Shown here: piece by piece, positions 26,455 through 35,687 of the stretch | Numbering within the stretch: the stretch's first letter is position 1 | How the letters are laid out: the number at the start of each line of letters is the position of its first letter | Source: Micromonospora sp. HM5-17 | GTDB lineage: Bacteria > Actinomycetota > Actinomycetes > Mycobacteriales > Micromonosporaceae | Direction of reading: 5' to 3' | DNA length: 64,000 bases | Assembly: GCF_003762835.1 (NCBI RefSeq) | Contig: NZ_RJWA01000001.1 | Location: 1 to 64,000, forward strand | Notes under the pieces: model-generated | What the model was told of the DNA's origin: nothing | The model's input: the letters and a program-made list of their open reading frames with translations, nothing else | Databases searched by the model: none | Translations under genes and position numbers: made by a program

Positions 26455-27363
26455 ATGAAGATGACCTACCACGCCTTCTTGCCCCAGCACACGGCCGGCA
26501 CCCACCGCGTGTTCGCCGTCGTCGACCACGGTGCCGGCGAGACGGTGGAGGCCCTCGCCACCTTTCCCACCGCAGAGCGGGCCGATACCATCGCGGACCT
26601 GCTGAACCTGCTTACCGCAGGGCACCCGCCGGAACTGACGCGCGACCGGTTGCTGGCCGCGCTGGAGGCCGAGCCGGGCCCGGTCCGCGCGTCGGTCACC
26701 TCGATGCTGGATGCCATCCGCCCCAGTCGGTACCTCCTAGCCGTCCAACTGCAACGCCGGGCTACAGCCGGGATCGCTAGCTTCCCCGTCAACGGCTGCC
26801 CAGCGGGAGGATGTGGTACCTGCACGACCTGCGGCGGCGGTTGCCTCGACTGCCCGGCCTGCGACAGCGGCGAGTGTGAAACCTGTATCGCACCAGTGAT
26901 CACGCCCCGAACTGCGCGGCTGTTGTACGTCGCAGCGGAACTCCTCAGCGACCAGCTCAGCGGCATTATGGGAGACCTCGACATGTGGGGCTTTCCGCCG
27001 TTCGTCAAGCAGCTATCCCCGGTTACGCTCGCCCAATTCCGCACCGCGTTCCTCGCACTGGCCACCGACCTCGCCCACGGAGTCGAACCCCACCCACGGA
27101 CGAACGCCGAGGAGATCGCCCTACACCTGATGACCGACCGCGCCAACGTCGAACTCGAGACCGGTGTCTTCGACGACGAACTGGAGCGGCTGCCCGAGTC
27201 GGCGGCCGACTACGACTGGGAGGGCATCCTGGAGTCCCTCTTCCAGGACAACGACTACGCCGGGCTGTTGGCCTACCGGGGCAAGTTGCCCGCCAAGGAG
27301 GTTGTCAGCCTGTTCGAACGGTTCGACAACATGCCCGCGCGTCCGTACGCGACAACCGCCTGA
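26455..27363 (+). CDS. Cys-rich zinc-ribbon-like hypothetical protein
   Basis: 302 residues. An N-terminal alpha/beta domain (1-105, beginning MKMTYHAFLPQHTAGTHRVF) is followed by nine cysteines between 115 and 144 (C115, 120, 123, 126, 130, 133, 136, 141, 144), mostly as CxxC pairs, suggesting two zinc ribbons. An acidic helical C-terminal domain follows (about 150-302). No signal peptide. ATG at 26455 preceded by AAGGA. It ends at a strong bidirectional terminator, so it is transcribed alone as the first island gene. Family not recognised; a nucleic-acid or partner-binding role is suggested only by the Cys cluster. Confidence 0.7.
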   Translation: MKMTYHAFLPQHTAGTHRVFAVVDHGAGETVEALATFPTAERADTIADLLNLLTAGHPPELTRDRLLAALEAEPGPVRASVTSMLDAIRPSRYLLAVQLQRRATAGIASFPVNGCPAGGCGTCTTCGGGCLDCPACDSGECETCIAPVITPRTARLLYVAAELLSDQLSGIMGDLDMWGFPPFVKQLSPVTLAQFRTAFLALATDLAHGVEPHPRTNAEEIALHLMTDRANVELETGVFDDELERLPESAADYDWEGILESLFQDNDYAGLLAYRGKLPAKEVVSLFERFDNMPARPYATTA

Positions 27364-27381
27364 CGGCAGTACAGCGGTCAC

Positions 27382-27419
27382 GGACGGAGCGGCGCCTCGC
27401 CAGCGCTGCCGCTCCGTCC
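27382..27419. terminator. Bidirectional stem-loop terminator
   Basis: Perfect 12-bp inverted repeat GGACGGAGCGGC (27382-27393) and GCCGCTCCGTCC (27408-27419) with a 14-nt loop, between the convergent Cys-rich gene and the helicase gene. No long T tract on either side, as is common in actinomycetes. Confidence 0.8.
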
Positions 27420-27439
27420 ATGCAGCGCCCTGACCACGA

Positions 27440-30037
27440 CTACGCCAGATCGTCGTCTTTCGATCCAGTGGCGACTACCGCCCCATTGAGTGGGGTGGCG
27501 GTGAGGCGCGACACGACGTGGGTCGGGAGCACCCGATTTTTGCCGAGTACGTTGCGAATGAGCCGCTGAAGGTCATCGGCGCGCTGGCCGGGTGCCTGGC
27601 TGATCAGCTCCTCCCAGGCAGCGGCGGCATCGGCGGCGATAGCCAGTAGCTGTGCGGGCTCCGCGAGGTGCACGTGGTGCTCGGCCCCGTCCACGGCTTC
27701 TGGAGCGACAGCACCACGCGGAGACACGATGATCGAGGCGCTGCCGTCCGGGGGCGCGGCGGCGCCGCGGTCCGCAGCGAGTTGCCGGAGTTGCGTGTTG
27801 GCCTGCCGTACGTCGCGGAGCGCGACGGGTTTCGTGGGGTCCTGGCCGCTCTTGGCCTCGATGGCCAACCAGACGCGCTCGCCCCAGCACCACGCGGAGT
27901 CGCAGCGGCCACTGCCCTGCGGCTTGTAGGCTTCTGCGCCGAGCAGTACGCCGAGGTTGGACAGAGCGGGCTCGAACTTCGCAGCCTCGGTCGCGGCCAG
28001 ACCGTCGTTGATCGAGGTCAGCAGCGCTTCGTGGCTGGCGCGCTTCACGCCCTTGGTCAGCAGGTCGGCGACCTTCTGTACGGCTGGTGTGTCGTCGGCG
28101 CCGGTCTGGACGACCTGGTTGTCCGCCGGCTCGACTTCACGCAGCCACGTGGTGCCGCGCGAGGCGTTGGTGGCTCGGACGACGAGCGCCTCGGCTGCGG
28201 CACGTGCCGTCGGGTTGCCTTCGTCGGCGGCGGCGTGGAACCACACGGCCGCGAGATACAGCCAGAGCGCCCGGTAGTGCCGCACTTCATTGCTACCGCT
28301 GAGTGCGTTGGCGGCCTTCTCGGCGTAACCCGCCGCGTCCGACCACGAGCCGCGCCACGCTAGCCGGCACGCCTCAATTTCGTACGAGACCGACTTGCCG
28401 AGGTACTCGGTACCGGCCAACGGTGAGGTGCTTGCGGTTCGCCGTAGCTTTGCGATCTCGGGCTCGGCGTTGTCGCGCCATTCGTCGCCCTGCGCGAGGA
28501 AGGTCTTCACGTTCGCGACGACTTCCGCCGCCGGGGCACGGGAGTTGTCCCGGCCGAATGCGACCTCGGCCTGCAGGTCGGCAGTGAGCGCGTTGCGTAC
28601 ACCGGTCTCCGACAGGTATCGGGTCAAGGTGTCGCCGAGGATCACCACCACGGCGTGGTCGGCCGGCCCCCGGGTGCAACGGCCCGCGCCCTGGACGACT
28701 CGGGTTCGAATCCGCTCCTCCAAGGTGATCCGTGCCCTGAGTTGATCGGCGAGGTACCGCTCCTGAAGGTGCGCGGCGTCTGGCTTGCCATCGAGGATCA
28801 CCAGCCGACAGGTCGCGCCCGGCAGGTCCATGCCGTCGTAGCGGGCTAGGGCGAGCATCGCGTGCCTGGCCGTGGTGAACGGCTCAAGGCTGGTTGCCAC
28901 AGCGTCCTTGTCCATCACCGGCCACCCAGCCGGGCTGAGTGCGTTGGCGGTTTCGACGGCCGTCTCCACGGTCGGCGCGAGGACCAGCGCCTTGCCTGCC
29001 TCTTGAACCAGGGCGCGGGTGAGGTCTTCGCCGTCGTCGGTGCCGTCGCTGGCGAGGCCGGCGAAGATGAAGAACCGGCGGCCGTTACGAGGGGTACCGG
29101 CCTCGGGTGGCAACTCCAGTCGAGTGATCGACGCCCGCCCGAAGGCTCGCTCCAACTCACCACCCCGGCCGAGAGTGGCCGACAGGTACACCCGTTGCCG
29201 GGCGGCAGTGAATGGATCGTTCTCGAACGTCGGCGGCACGAACGGCCGGACCAGCACACGGCCCCACGACACATACACGAGACAGGACGCCAGACCCGCC
29301 CGAGCCATGGTGAAGCGCCACCCCAGGTTGCCCTTCGTCGCAGACAGCGCCTTGTCCAACTCGGCGACCAACCCACGCCGCACCGGCACCACCAGCCGCA
29401 CGTCGGGCCGGGTAAGCGGGTCAGGATTATCTTCGTTCAGCCGCTGGTAAAACATGCCGTCGAGCGCCGGCCGCATGGCGTCGACCACGGCGGCATACAC
29501 CTCTGGGTCGTCGAACCGGGAGATGTCCACGCTCCACGCCTCGGCCACGAACTGCTCCGCAGCGTGCGCATCGTCGAAGAACAAGCTGCCCGGCCGTCCG
29601 AGTTTCGGCGATGCGTTGAACACGGAGCTGTAGTTGGTGATGGCGATAGCCTCAGCTCCGTCGTAGCGAGTCACCTCAGCCAGCGGCCACGAAGCGTGGC
29701 TGCCGACGAGCGTGACGGCCGGGATGCCCTCCCGACGCGCGACCCGGGCCGCCTGGTGTGCCAGTTGCACTGTTGGGCACGCGTAAACAACCTGCTCGAC
29801 CAGCTTGCGCCGCCGCCAATCGGCGAGGAGTAGACCGGGCACGGTCTTACCCGTTCCAGTGGGCAGCTCAATCGCCAGATCCGGCGTGCTCACGTGCGCA
29901 TCGACGTACTCGCTCAACACGCCAGTCTGGTGGCCCCACAGGTTCGGGACCGCATCTCCCATCCGGGGAAGATCCGCGAACAGCTCCAGTGGTGAGGCTG
30001 GTACCTCGCCGGCGTCATGTGCCTTCTTGAACGCCAC
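27440..30037 (-). CDS. SF2 helicase with C-terminal PD-(D/E)xK-like motif
   Basis: About 865 residues. Helicase motifs: ELPTGTGKT (motif I, about 65), SLFFDDAHAAE (motif II, DDAH variant), RVYLSATLGRG (motif III), KALVLAPTVETA (motif IV) and VVQGAGRCTRGPADHAVV (motif VI), closest to XPD/DinG-type enzymes but without the four-Cys iron-sulfur cluster. The C-terminal 300 residues carry helical repeats and then CDSAWCW...WLAIEAKSGQ, a D...ExK arrangement like a PD-(D/E)xK nuclease. GTG 30037 chosen for the upstream GGGGTGGG; TTG 30052 is possible. Divergent from a nuclease-like gene; probably anti-phage or anti-plasmid. Confidence 0.75.
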   Translation of the reverse strand: MAFKKAHDAGEVPASPLELFADLPRMGDAVPNLWGHQTGVLSEYVDAHVSTPDLAIELPTGTGKTVPGLLLADWRRRKLVEQVVYACPTVQLAHQAARVARREGIPAVTLVGSHASWPLAEVTRYDGAEAIAITNYSSVFNASPKLGRPGSLFFDDAHAAEQFVAEAWSVDISRFDDPEVYAAVVDAMRPALDGMFYQRLNEDNPDPLTRPDVRLVVPVRRGLVAELDKALSATKGNLGWRFTMARAGLASCLVYVSWGRVLVRPFVPPTFENDPFTAARQRVYLSATLGRGGELERAFGRASITRLELPPEAGTPRNGRRFFIFAGLASDGTDDGEDLTRALVQEAGKALVLAPTVETAVETANALSPAGWPVMDKDAVATSLEPFTTARHAMLALARYDGMDLPGATCRLVILDGKPDAAHLQERYLADQLRARITLEERIRTRVVQGAGRCTRGPADHAVVVILGDTLTRYLSETGVRNALTADLQAEVAFGRDNSRAPAAEVVANVKTFLAQGDEWRDNAEPEIAKLRRTASTSPLAGTEYLGKSVSYEIEACRLAWRGSWSDAAGYAEKAANALSGSNEVRHYRALWLYLAAVWFHAAADEGNPTARAAAEALVVRATNASRGTTWLREVEPADNQVVQTGADDTPAVQKVADLLTKGVKRASHEALLTSINDGLAATEAAKFEPALSNLGVLLGAEAYKPQGSGRCDSAWCWGERVWLAIEAKSGQDPTKPVALRDVRQANTQLRQLAADRGAAAPPDGSASIIVSPRGAVAPEAVDGAEHHVHLAEPAQLLAIAADAAAAWEELISQAPGQRADDLQRLIRNVLGKNRVLPTHVVSRLTATPLNGAVVATGSKDDDLA

Positions 30038-30396
30038 GAGGGCCCACCCCAAACATGATCACTAAATGGATTCACCCGAACTCGAAAAGTGAGGAGCCGA
30101 CCGTATCAGCCATCCCCCGACCTCCGGCAACCCCGGTTACCCCCACCCGCCGACCAAACCCCGAGGCTGGTGACACCGCCGCTGACTCGATCGCTGGGCG
30201 ACCACCGTCCACTTGAGTTCGTGCGCCAACTCGGCTCGCCGACACCTCAACGGCGACTCCCCCAAGGCCCGAGTCCGCGCCGGGCTCTCCATCGCGGGTG
30301 TGGTTCACCTGCCGCCTGTTGCGGGCGAGCGATCCGCCCACAAAGAAGGCCGATCCACTCGGCAGGGTGCTGCGGCTCACGGATCGCCTGGGACCG
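30038..30396. promoter_or_regulatory. Divergent promoter region of helicase/nuclease pair
   Basis: About 360 bp between the divergent helicase and nuclease-like genes. An AT-richer segment at 30045-30075 (CATGATCACTAAATGGATTC) is the most promoter-like part. A GTG at 30298 could extend the plus-strand protein by 33 residues, but that extension is basic and not protein-like. No palindrome found. Confidence 0.35.
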
Positions 30397-32178
30397 ATGA
30401 TGGTCCGGATGCACGAGTTGAACCATCTGGGCGAGCGTCCCTTCGAGGACCTGTGCCGGGCGCTGGCCGCCCGAGTCCTTGGAGTCGGTATCCAGTCGTT
30501 CGGCGACGGTCCCGATGGAGGGCGGGAGGCAACCTTCGAGGGACCACTCGACTACGTCGGGGCGGACGGTCCGTGGAACGGCTACGCAGTGTTGCAGGCG
30601 AAGTATCGCCGTGTCGGGCTCGGCAGCAAGGACGCCGATTGGCTCTGCCAGCAGGTCACACGTGAGTGCGATGCGTGGCTCGACCCCAGCCTCCGACGGG
30701 TGACCGGGGGTCGGCGGCCCGAATATCTGATCTTCGCCACGAACGTACGGCTGTCCGGCGTGCCTTCCACCGGTGGCATCGACCGCGTGATCACGCTGCT
30801 GCGCGGTTACGCCGATCGGCTCGGCCTCAAGGACTTCGCCCTGTGGGATGCCAACACGCTGTCGACGTACCTAGATCTTCACCCCGGGGTACGGCAGAGC
30901 TTCTCCCACCTCATCTCGGCGGCAGACGTGCTCGCGAAGACCTTCACCACGTTGGGCCGCATCGACGACGCCCTTCAACCACCCACCATCCAGGTCGGTC
31001 AAGGATCGCCGAGCAACGAGCGGGCATTCCAAGCAGCCCACCGGGCAGCCGGCGGCGAGCAGATTCTCGGGAAACCCACCAGCGAGGTCTACGACCACGG
31101 TCCCGGCTGGGTGCAGCACTTCCACGGCGGGCCCGGCCAGCCTGAGGCCGTAATCTGCGCACGGGACGGGCACGACCCGGTTGCCATGCACGCCGTCATC
31201 TGGGACGCGCTGAAGGTGACCAGTCCGGGGCAGCTCGCCGACGTTGGCTACCCGGTCCGGTCCGCGTCGCCCCCGCTCATCGACAGCACCTCTGAGGTAG
31301 TCAAGCTGGATGGGGGCCTGTGGGAGCCCGGCGAACTCGTGCGCCGGGCTGATAGGTCTTGGCACTGGCAACCGCGGCTGCGCTTCAGCTTCGAGACGCG
31401 CGAGCGGGACAAGTGGACCTCTACTGGCGACCGCATGGACCTGCGGCTGCGGTGCGCGGCACGACTGCTCTGGCAGCACAGCGAGCGGGCCATCGACGGG
31501 GCAGGCCGTAAGCGTCTGCGTGCGGCGTTGGCCGCGGGCCCGTTGCCCGAGCTCGTGACGGCTTTGGCCCGGCGCATGGGCCTGGCCGTTGACGTTGCGA
31601 GTTGGGAGCGGACTCCTGCCGACGAGGGCTACAACGACCAGCGCTTCGCCAGCTACCGCCTCCTCATTAGCGGCGAGTCCGGACGCACTGCCCTGGGGCT
31701 GTGGGCGCGGTTCCAACTACCCGACGGTCTGCAGCCGACCATCGTGGCCCTCGTTGACCTGCGGATCGACGCCACCGCATTGCCCGGACCGGGCGGGACA
31801 CCACGCGAGACAGTCCTCCGCCTGGATCTCGACGATCTACGCGAGTTCTTCACGGCGGCTTGGACCACGGCACACCATGATCTTCCGCTGGCCGTGACCC
31901 TGAACCCGCAGGACCAGGCTCCCGCCGGACCGACCATCACGGAACTGCATCTGCATGCCGAGCATGCCAACACACCGGCCGGCGGCCACGCCCGTGACCT
32001 GCAGGAACTGATCGACCTGAGCATGCTCGGCGAGCCCACCCGAGACTCGCTTCCCCAAATGTCGATCGCCGTCACCTCTGCCCCGGAGCCGCCGGGGCCC
32101 CTTGACGACCTCATCGGCGACGCGCTGCGGCACATGGCCGAGGGCTTCGGCTTCCTCGAACCCGAGGATGACGCCTGA
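30397..32178 (+). CDS. Mrr-like nuclease domain protein, defence candidate
   Basis: About 593 residues. The N-terminal domain (about 1-170) has LNHLGERPFEDLCRALAARV, then FGDGPDGGREATFEG and YAVLQAKYRRVG: the D...(Q)xK layout of Mrr/REase-like nucleases, with GxDGGRE as metal site and QAK as catalytic Lys. After it comes RPEYLIFATNVRLS and an alpha/beta region, then a long C-terminal domain (about 250-590) that I do not recognise, with no NACHT or STAND P-loop. Several Met starts cluster at 30397-30411. Followed 64 bp later by another nuclease-like gene, and divergent from the helicase. Probably a defence effector; the sensor part is unknown. Confidence 0.65.
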   Translation: MMVRMHELNHLGERPFEDLCRALAARVLGVGIQSFGDGPDGGREATFEGPLDYVGADGPWNGYAVLQAKYRRVGLGSKDADWLCQQVTRECDAWLDPSLRRVTGGRRPEYLIFATNVRLSGVPSTGGIDRVITLLRGYADRLGLKDFALWDANTLSTYLDLHPGVRQSFSHLISAADVLAKTFTTLGRIDDALQPPTIQVGQGSPSNERAFQAAHRAAGGEQILGKPTSEVYDHGPGWVQHFHGGPGQPEAVICARDGHDPVAMHAVIWDALKVTSPGQLADVGYPVRSASPPLIDSTSEVVKLDGGLWEPGELVRRADRSWHWQPRLRFSFETRERDKWTSTGDRMDLRLRCAARLLWQHSERAIDGAGRKRLRAALAAGPLPELVTALARRMGLAVDVASWERTPADEGYNDQRFASYRLLISGESGRTALGLWARFQLPDGLQPTIVALVDLRIDATALPGPGGTPRETVLRLDLDDLREFFTAAWTTAHHDLPLAVTLNPQDQAPAGPTITELHLHAEHANTPAGGHARDLQELIDLSMLGEPTRDSLPQMSIAVTSAPEPPGPLDDLIGDALRHMAEGFGFLEPEDDA

Positions 32179-32242
32179 ACTGCCGAGACCTTGATGACCG
32201 CGCAAGGCTGTGTAGGGCAGAGATAGCTGGCAGGCTATCCGC

Positions 32243-33610
32243 ATGCCGGCACGCGATGTGATCTTATGGGCACTCGACGAGGTCATGACCGACGAGGATC
32301 AGCGGCGCGTCTCGACCCGGGTCACGGACGTGTTCTACCGGGACAGCCGGCCAAAGCCCGATTCTCTCATGCTCGGCATCGGCGCCGTCGGTGACGACAC
32401 CGGTGATCCTGGCGCGGTGGTGTTGGTCGGCGTTGCCCGTCGCTCGCAACAGGTTGCGACCGGTAAGGACCGTACCTCGGTCACGCCGGTGTTCCGTCTT
32501 CCCATGCCGGTGCCGGTCAAGCGCCTGCAGGCGGCGCTACCGCAGGACGTGGAGCGACGCCTCGATCTGATGAGCCGGATGCCATATCCCCTTGCGCCGA
32601 CACGGCTGCCCCCGCAGGGCGGTGCCGCGGTGGTCGCCGCGCTGCAGCGGCTCTCGCCCGCTGTCGGGCAGTGGATCGCCGCGCTGCGTGAGGCCGACGA
32701 GCCGCTGGTCGGGCCGCACGCCGCTCGGTTGCGTGAGGAGCGTGACGCCGTCTCATTGGCGATCGACATCTCCGGCGTGTCGGCACCCGACGACCTGTTG
32801 TACACCCTGGGCGACGGGCTCAACCCCGGGGAGCCGTTCGGCGCCACGGTCAATCCGCTGTACCTCATGGACAACCCGCTGTTCGTGGCGGACAACGAGG
32901 ACGACCTGCTTGCCGAGGACCTACGCCGCTTCGACCCTCACGGTCAACTGCAGATGCAAAGCTCTAGCATCGCCCGCTTTACCGACGACAATTTCACGCT
33001 CACCATCACCAACGTCAACCGCAAGCCACTGGAGAAAGCCCTGGGCGTCGACCTCATTTACTACGACGAAATCGAACAGATCTTCACGCTCGTGCAATAC
33101 AAGCGCATGACCCAGCGCGTTGTCGGCCGGAACAGTGACATGGAGCGGTGGGCGTACACGGGCCAGGCGGACCTTGAGGAACAACTGCAGCGGATGGACA
33201 TCGGGTTGAACGAGCCGGTCAATTCGCGTGACTGGCGCATGGTGCCCAGCCCGTTCTGGTTCAAGTTCGTCCGTGACCAGGACTTCACCCCCGGCGACCC
33301 CTTCGTCCTCAAGGGCATGTACGTACCGGCCGACTACCTTCAACGTGCGATCGCCGACGGAAGCCTGCGCACCGGCCCCCGCACCGGATTTGAGGTCACC
33401 TGGGGCAACACCCGAAACCTTCCCCGAGAGGTCTTCGTCGCCCTCGTACGCCGGGGGTTCGCGGGCACCACCAGGGCGGGAACCGGAGCTGTCCGGGAGG
33501 TGGCCGCCCAGCGAGCCCAGACGCGGGAAGTCGTTTTCGCCAGGAAGACGCCGCGCCGGGAGTTCGACCGCCCGAACCGCGCCTACCGCGTTTCGGAGGC
33601 GATCTTCTGA
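32243..33610 (+). CDS. Putative PD-(D/E)xK nuclease-like protein
   Basis: 455 residues starting MPARDVILWALDEVMTDEDQ. The N-terminal half is of unknown fold. At about 270-300 the segment GVDLIYYDEIEQIFTLVQYKR has the D...(Q)xK arrangement of a restriction-endonuclease-like active site (Asp on one strand, QYK on the next). The C-terminal tail is very basic. ATG at 32243 preceded by a weak Shine-Dalgarno. Probably co-transcribed with the Mrr-like gene. Convergent with the ABC-3C operon. Family not identified; nuclease function is inferred from the motif only. Confidence 0.6.
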   Translation: MPARDVILWALDEVMTDEDQRRVSTRVTDVFYRDSRPKPDSLMLGIGAVGDDTGDPGAVVLVGVARRSQQVATGKDRTSVTPVFRLPMPVPVKRLQAALPQDVERRLDLMSRMPYPLAPTRLPPQGGAAVVAALQRLSPAVGQWIAALREADEPLVGPHAARLREERDAVSLAIDISGVSAPDDLLYTLGDGLNPGEPFGATVNPLYLMDNPLFVADNEDDLLAEDLRRFDPHGQLQMQSSSIARFTDDNFTLTITNVNRKPLEKALGVDLIYYDEIEQIFTLVQYKRMTQRVVGRNSDMERWAYTGQADLEEQLQRMDIGLNEPVNSRDWRMVPSPFWFKFVRDQDFTPGDPFVLKGMYVPADYLQRAIADGSLRTGPRTGFEVTWGNTRNLPREVFVALVRRGFAGTTRAGTGAVREVAAQRAQTREVVFARKTPRREFDRPNRAYRVSEAIF

Positions 33611-33700
33611 TCCGGCGGGGCGGTCAGCCGGGAGGGATGACATGTATAGCACCTACAAGCTCGACGCCCGCCATCTCCTCCTTGCGGCTACGATTTTGTT

Positions 33701-35443
33701 TCAGAACCGGAAGCCGAAAAGTCCACCTTCATCAAAGCTGTCGGTGAGTCTTTGTTCGAGGACATGGCCAGCCGGGTCGAAGCCGCGGCGAACGGCTTTG
33801 TCAAGTTCATCGGAGTTCAGCGTGACGATGTACTGGAGCCCCTCCTGACGACTCACCTCGGCTGCGAGAGTGAGAGCGCGGGCGAGCTGGCGTTCGTCGA
33901 CGCCGTCATAGAGGTGACTGTCGTGGACGAAGAAGTCCGGTGCTCGCCCGCTTCTGTGCGCTAGGACGGCGACGGTCAGGTCGAAGCAGAAGATGACCAT
34001 GTTGCCGATGCCGCCGCTATTGTCGCTCGCGATGTGCGTCTCGATCTTCAGGCTGGTCTCACCTGGACCGATACGGAGGTATGCCTCGCGGCTGGCGCCA
34101 TAGAGGGCTTGGGCGTACTGGGCGAACAGGACGACCGCATCGTTGACGATGGGCCGCCGCTCTTCGATGTCGGTCTCCATCTCCTGTTGGAGACCGACGC
34201 GCTGTTGCTTAATCTCACGACGGTTTGATTCGAGCGCCTGTGCGGCGTCGAAGCGGTGCCGGAGAGCTCCGAGTTGTGCCTGCTCCTGGGCCAGGATCTG
34301 TTGAAGGGTGGTCAGCGCGTCGAGTGCGCCACCTTCGTTGAGGGTGCGCAAGGTTGCAGCGAGTCGGTCACCGAGTTGTTCTCGCTCGGCCTCGCGTTCC
34401 TGGAGACGTGATCTGATCGCCGAAGCCTCTTCGTCCAGGTACTGGCGCCGGTTGCGGACAACGGATCCGTGGAACGCCCGTACATCGTCGAAACTTCGAC
34501 GCACCTGGTCGCCGAGCACCACGCCGAGTTCTGCGTAGGCCCTTTCGAGGTAGGCGAGGTCGGGATCTACGGTTTCGTCGACGGCCCGTTCCAGGTCGGC
34601 GAGGTTGCGCCGGTCGATGACGTCATCGTTACGGAGCTGGCGGATTCGCTGGTCAGTCTGGTCGGCTTGGGCGCGGAGGTTGTCGTACTCCGGGACCACC
34701 CTGAAGTTCTCGATCCGTCGTTGGATCTCCGCGACACGGTGTTCCGCAATGGCGATCTGACCTCGGAGCTCCGCGGTCTGACCGATGATTCGTCCAAGAA
34801 CCGGATCGGAGGCGGCTTTACGTAGCTGCTTGCTGACGGCTTCGCGGGCCTGTAGCTCGCGGTAGCGATCGGCAAGCCGCCAGTCCAGCCCGAGTAGGTA
34901 CGCCAGCGACGTGGCCGCTTCAGCGTTCGCCTGGCGGGCGAAGCTGCGGGTGGCCTCGTTGAAGGCGTGCGAACCGACTCTTCGCATGAGAAAGCTAAAG
35001 AGGCTACGGCCGGTGATGCCCGGGTGTTCGGCTGGAAGGTTGAAAAGCTCCCGTTCGATCAGTGTCTGCCACTCGGGCAGCGTGACCTGGCCGTCGCCGA
35101 GGTCAAGTTGGTCTGAGCCAACTCCTGCAGGCAGAGGCCGTAGGCGGACGGCACCAGCGCTTGCTCCCGTGCGCTCGACGGTGAGCCCTTCGGGCAGGCC
35201 GGGCCAGTCCAGGTTCAAGGCGAACGTTGTCTGCCGAAGCTTCGGGTGAGCCGGCAACGAGTTCTTGTCCGCGCTGCTGCCCAGCAGGAAGTGCAGAAGT
35301 TCGATCATGCTGGACTTGCCGGCACTGTTCCGGCTGTCGGTCTCGGCCGAAGCACCGGTGGTATCCGCGACCAGGATGTTGAGGCCAGGATGGAATGTCA
35401 GGGCCTTGAAGCGTGGATCATCGGCGCTCAAGTGCCGCAGCAT
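33701..35443 (-). CDS. ABC-3C system ATPase (DUF2326, SMC-like)
   Basis: 580 residues of the SMC/RecN-like DUF2326 family. N-terminal HPGLNILVADTT strand and Walker A in SRNSAGKSSMIELLHFLLG, central coiled coil (about 190-420) and C-terminal DFFVHDSHLYDGVDERQLA (Walker B and D-loop). In ABC-three-component systems this ATPase is thought to sense invading DNA and trigger an associated effector. ATG at 35443 with GGAGGAGGG upstream; it overlaps the end of the middle-component gene by 26 bp. Third gene of a coupled three-gene operon. Confidence 0.92.
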   Translation of the reverse strand: MLRHLSADDPRFKALTFHPGLNILVADTTGASAETDSRNSAGKSSMIELLHFLLGSSADKNSLPAHPKLRQTTFALNLDWPGLPEGLTVERTGASAGAVRLRPLPAGVGSDQLDLGDGQVTLPEWQTLIERELFNLPAEHPGITGRSLFSFLMRRVGSHAFNEATRSFARQANAEAATSLAYLLGLDWRLADRYRELQAREAVSKQLRKAASDPVLGRIIGQTAELRGQIAIAEHRVAEIQRRIENFRVVPEYDNLRAQADQTDQRIRQLRNDDVIDRRNLADLERAVDETVDPDLAYLERAYAELGVVLGDQVRRSFDDVRAFHGSVVRNRRQYLDEEASAIRSRLQEREAEREQLGDRLAATLRTLNEGGALDALTTLQQILAQEQAQLGALRHRFDAAQALESNRREIKQQRVGLQQEMETDIEERRPIVNDAVVLFAQYAQALYGASREAYLRIGPGETSLKIETHIASDNSGGIGNMVIFCFDLTVAVLAHRSGRAPDFFVHDSHLYDGVDERQLARALTLAAEVSRQEGLQYIVTLNSDELDKAVRRGFDPAGHVLEQRLTDSFDEGGLFGFRF

Positions 35444-35687
35444 CTGCCCTCCTCCTGACCAGGAGTTCGTTGTCCAGCTCGACAACTCCGAGGGCATACA
35501 ATAGGTCAAGAGCTAGCACAAACCACCAGAAAGGTACCGGGGCGTGGTGATCATGCTTGCGACGCCATTGCCGCAGTCTCGCCCATGCCTGGCTCACCGT
35601 GAGCGGCCCGTCCATGATCTCCAGGATCTGAGCGCCCACGGCGATGAGCGAACGCTGTGGCGTGATGCCCTTGGTCGGGATGATCAT
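35418..35687 (-). CDS. ABC-3C system middle component (MC6-like)
   Basis: 89 residues starting MIIPTKGITPQRSLIAVGAQ, a small winged-helix protein with WFVLALDLLYALGVVEL near the end. The I-I-P-T-K start and the DLLYALG helix are hallmarks of the ABC-3C middle component that bridges effector and ATPase. ATG at 35687 overlaps the stop of the effector gene (ATGA), which fixes the start. Confidence 0.9.
   Translation of the reverse strand: MIIPTKGITPQRSLIAVGAQILEIMDGPLTVSQAWARLRQWRRKHDHHAPVPFWWFVLALDLLYALGVVELDNELLVRRRADAAALERR

Noticed and set aside
33611-33700. Terminator between the convergent nuclease-like gene and the ABC-3C ATPase gene
   Set aside because: No stem of useful length was found in the 90-bp gap.
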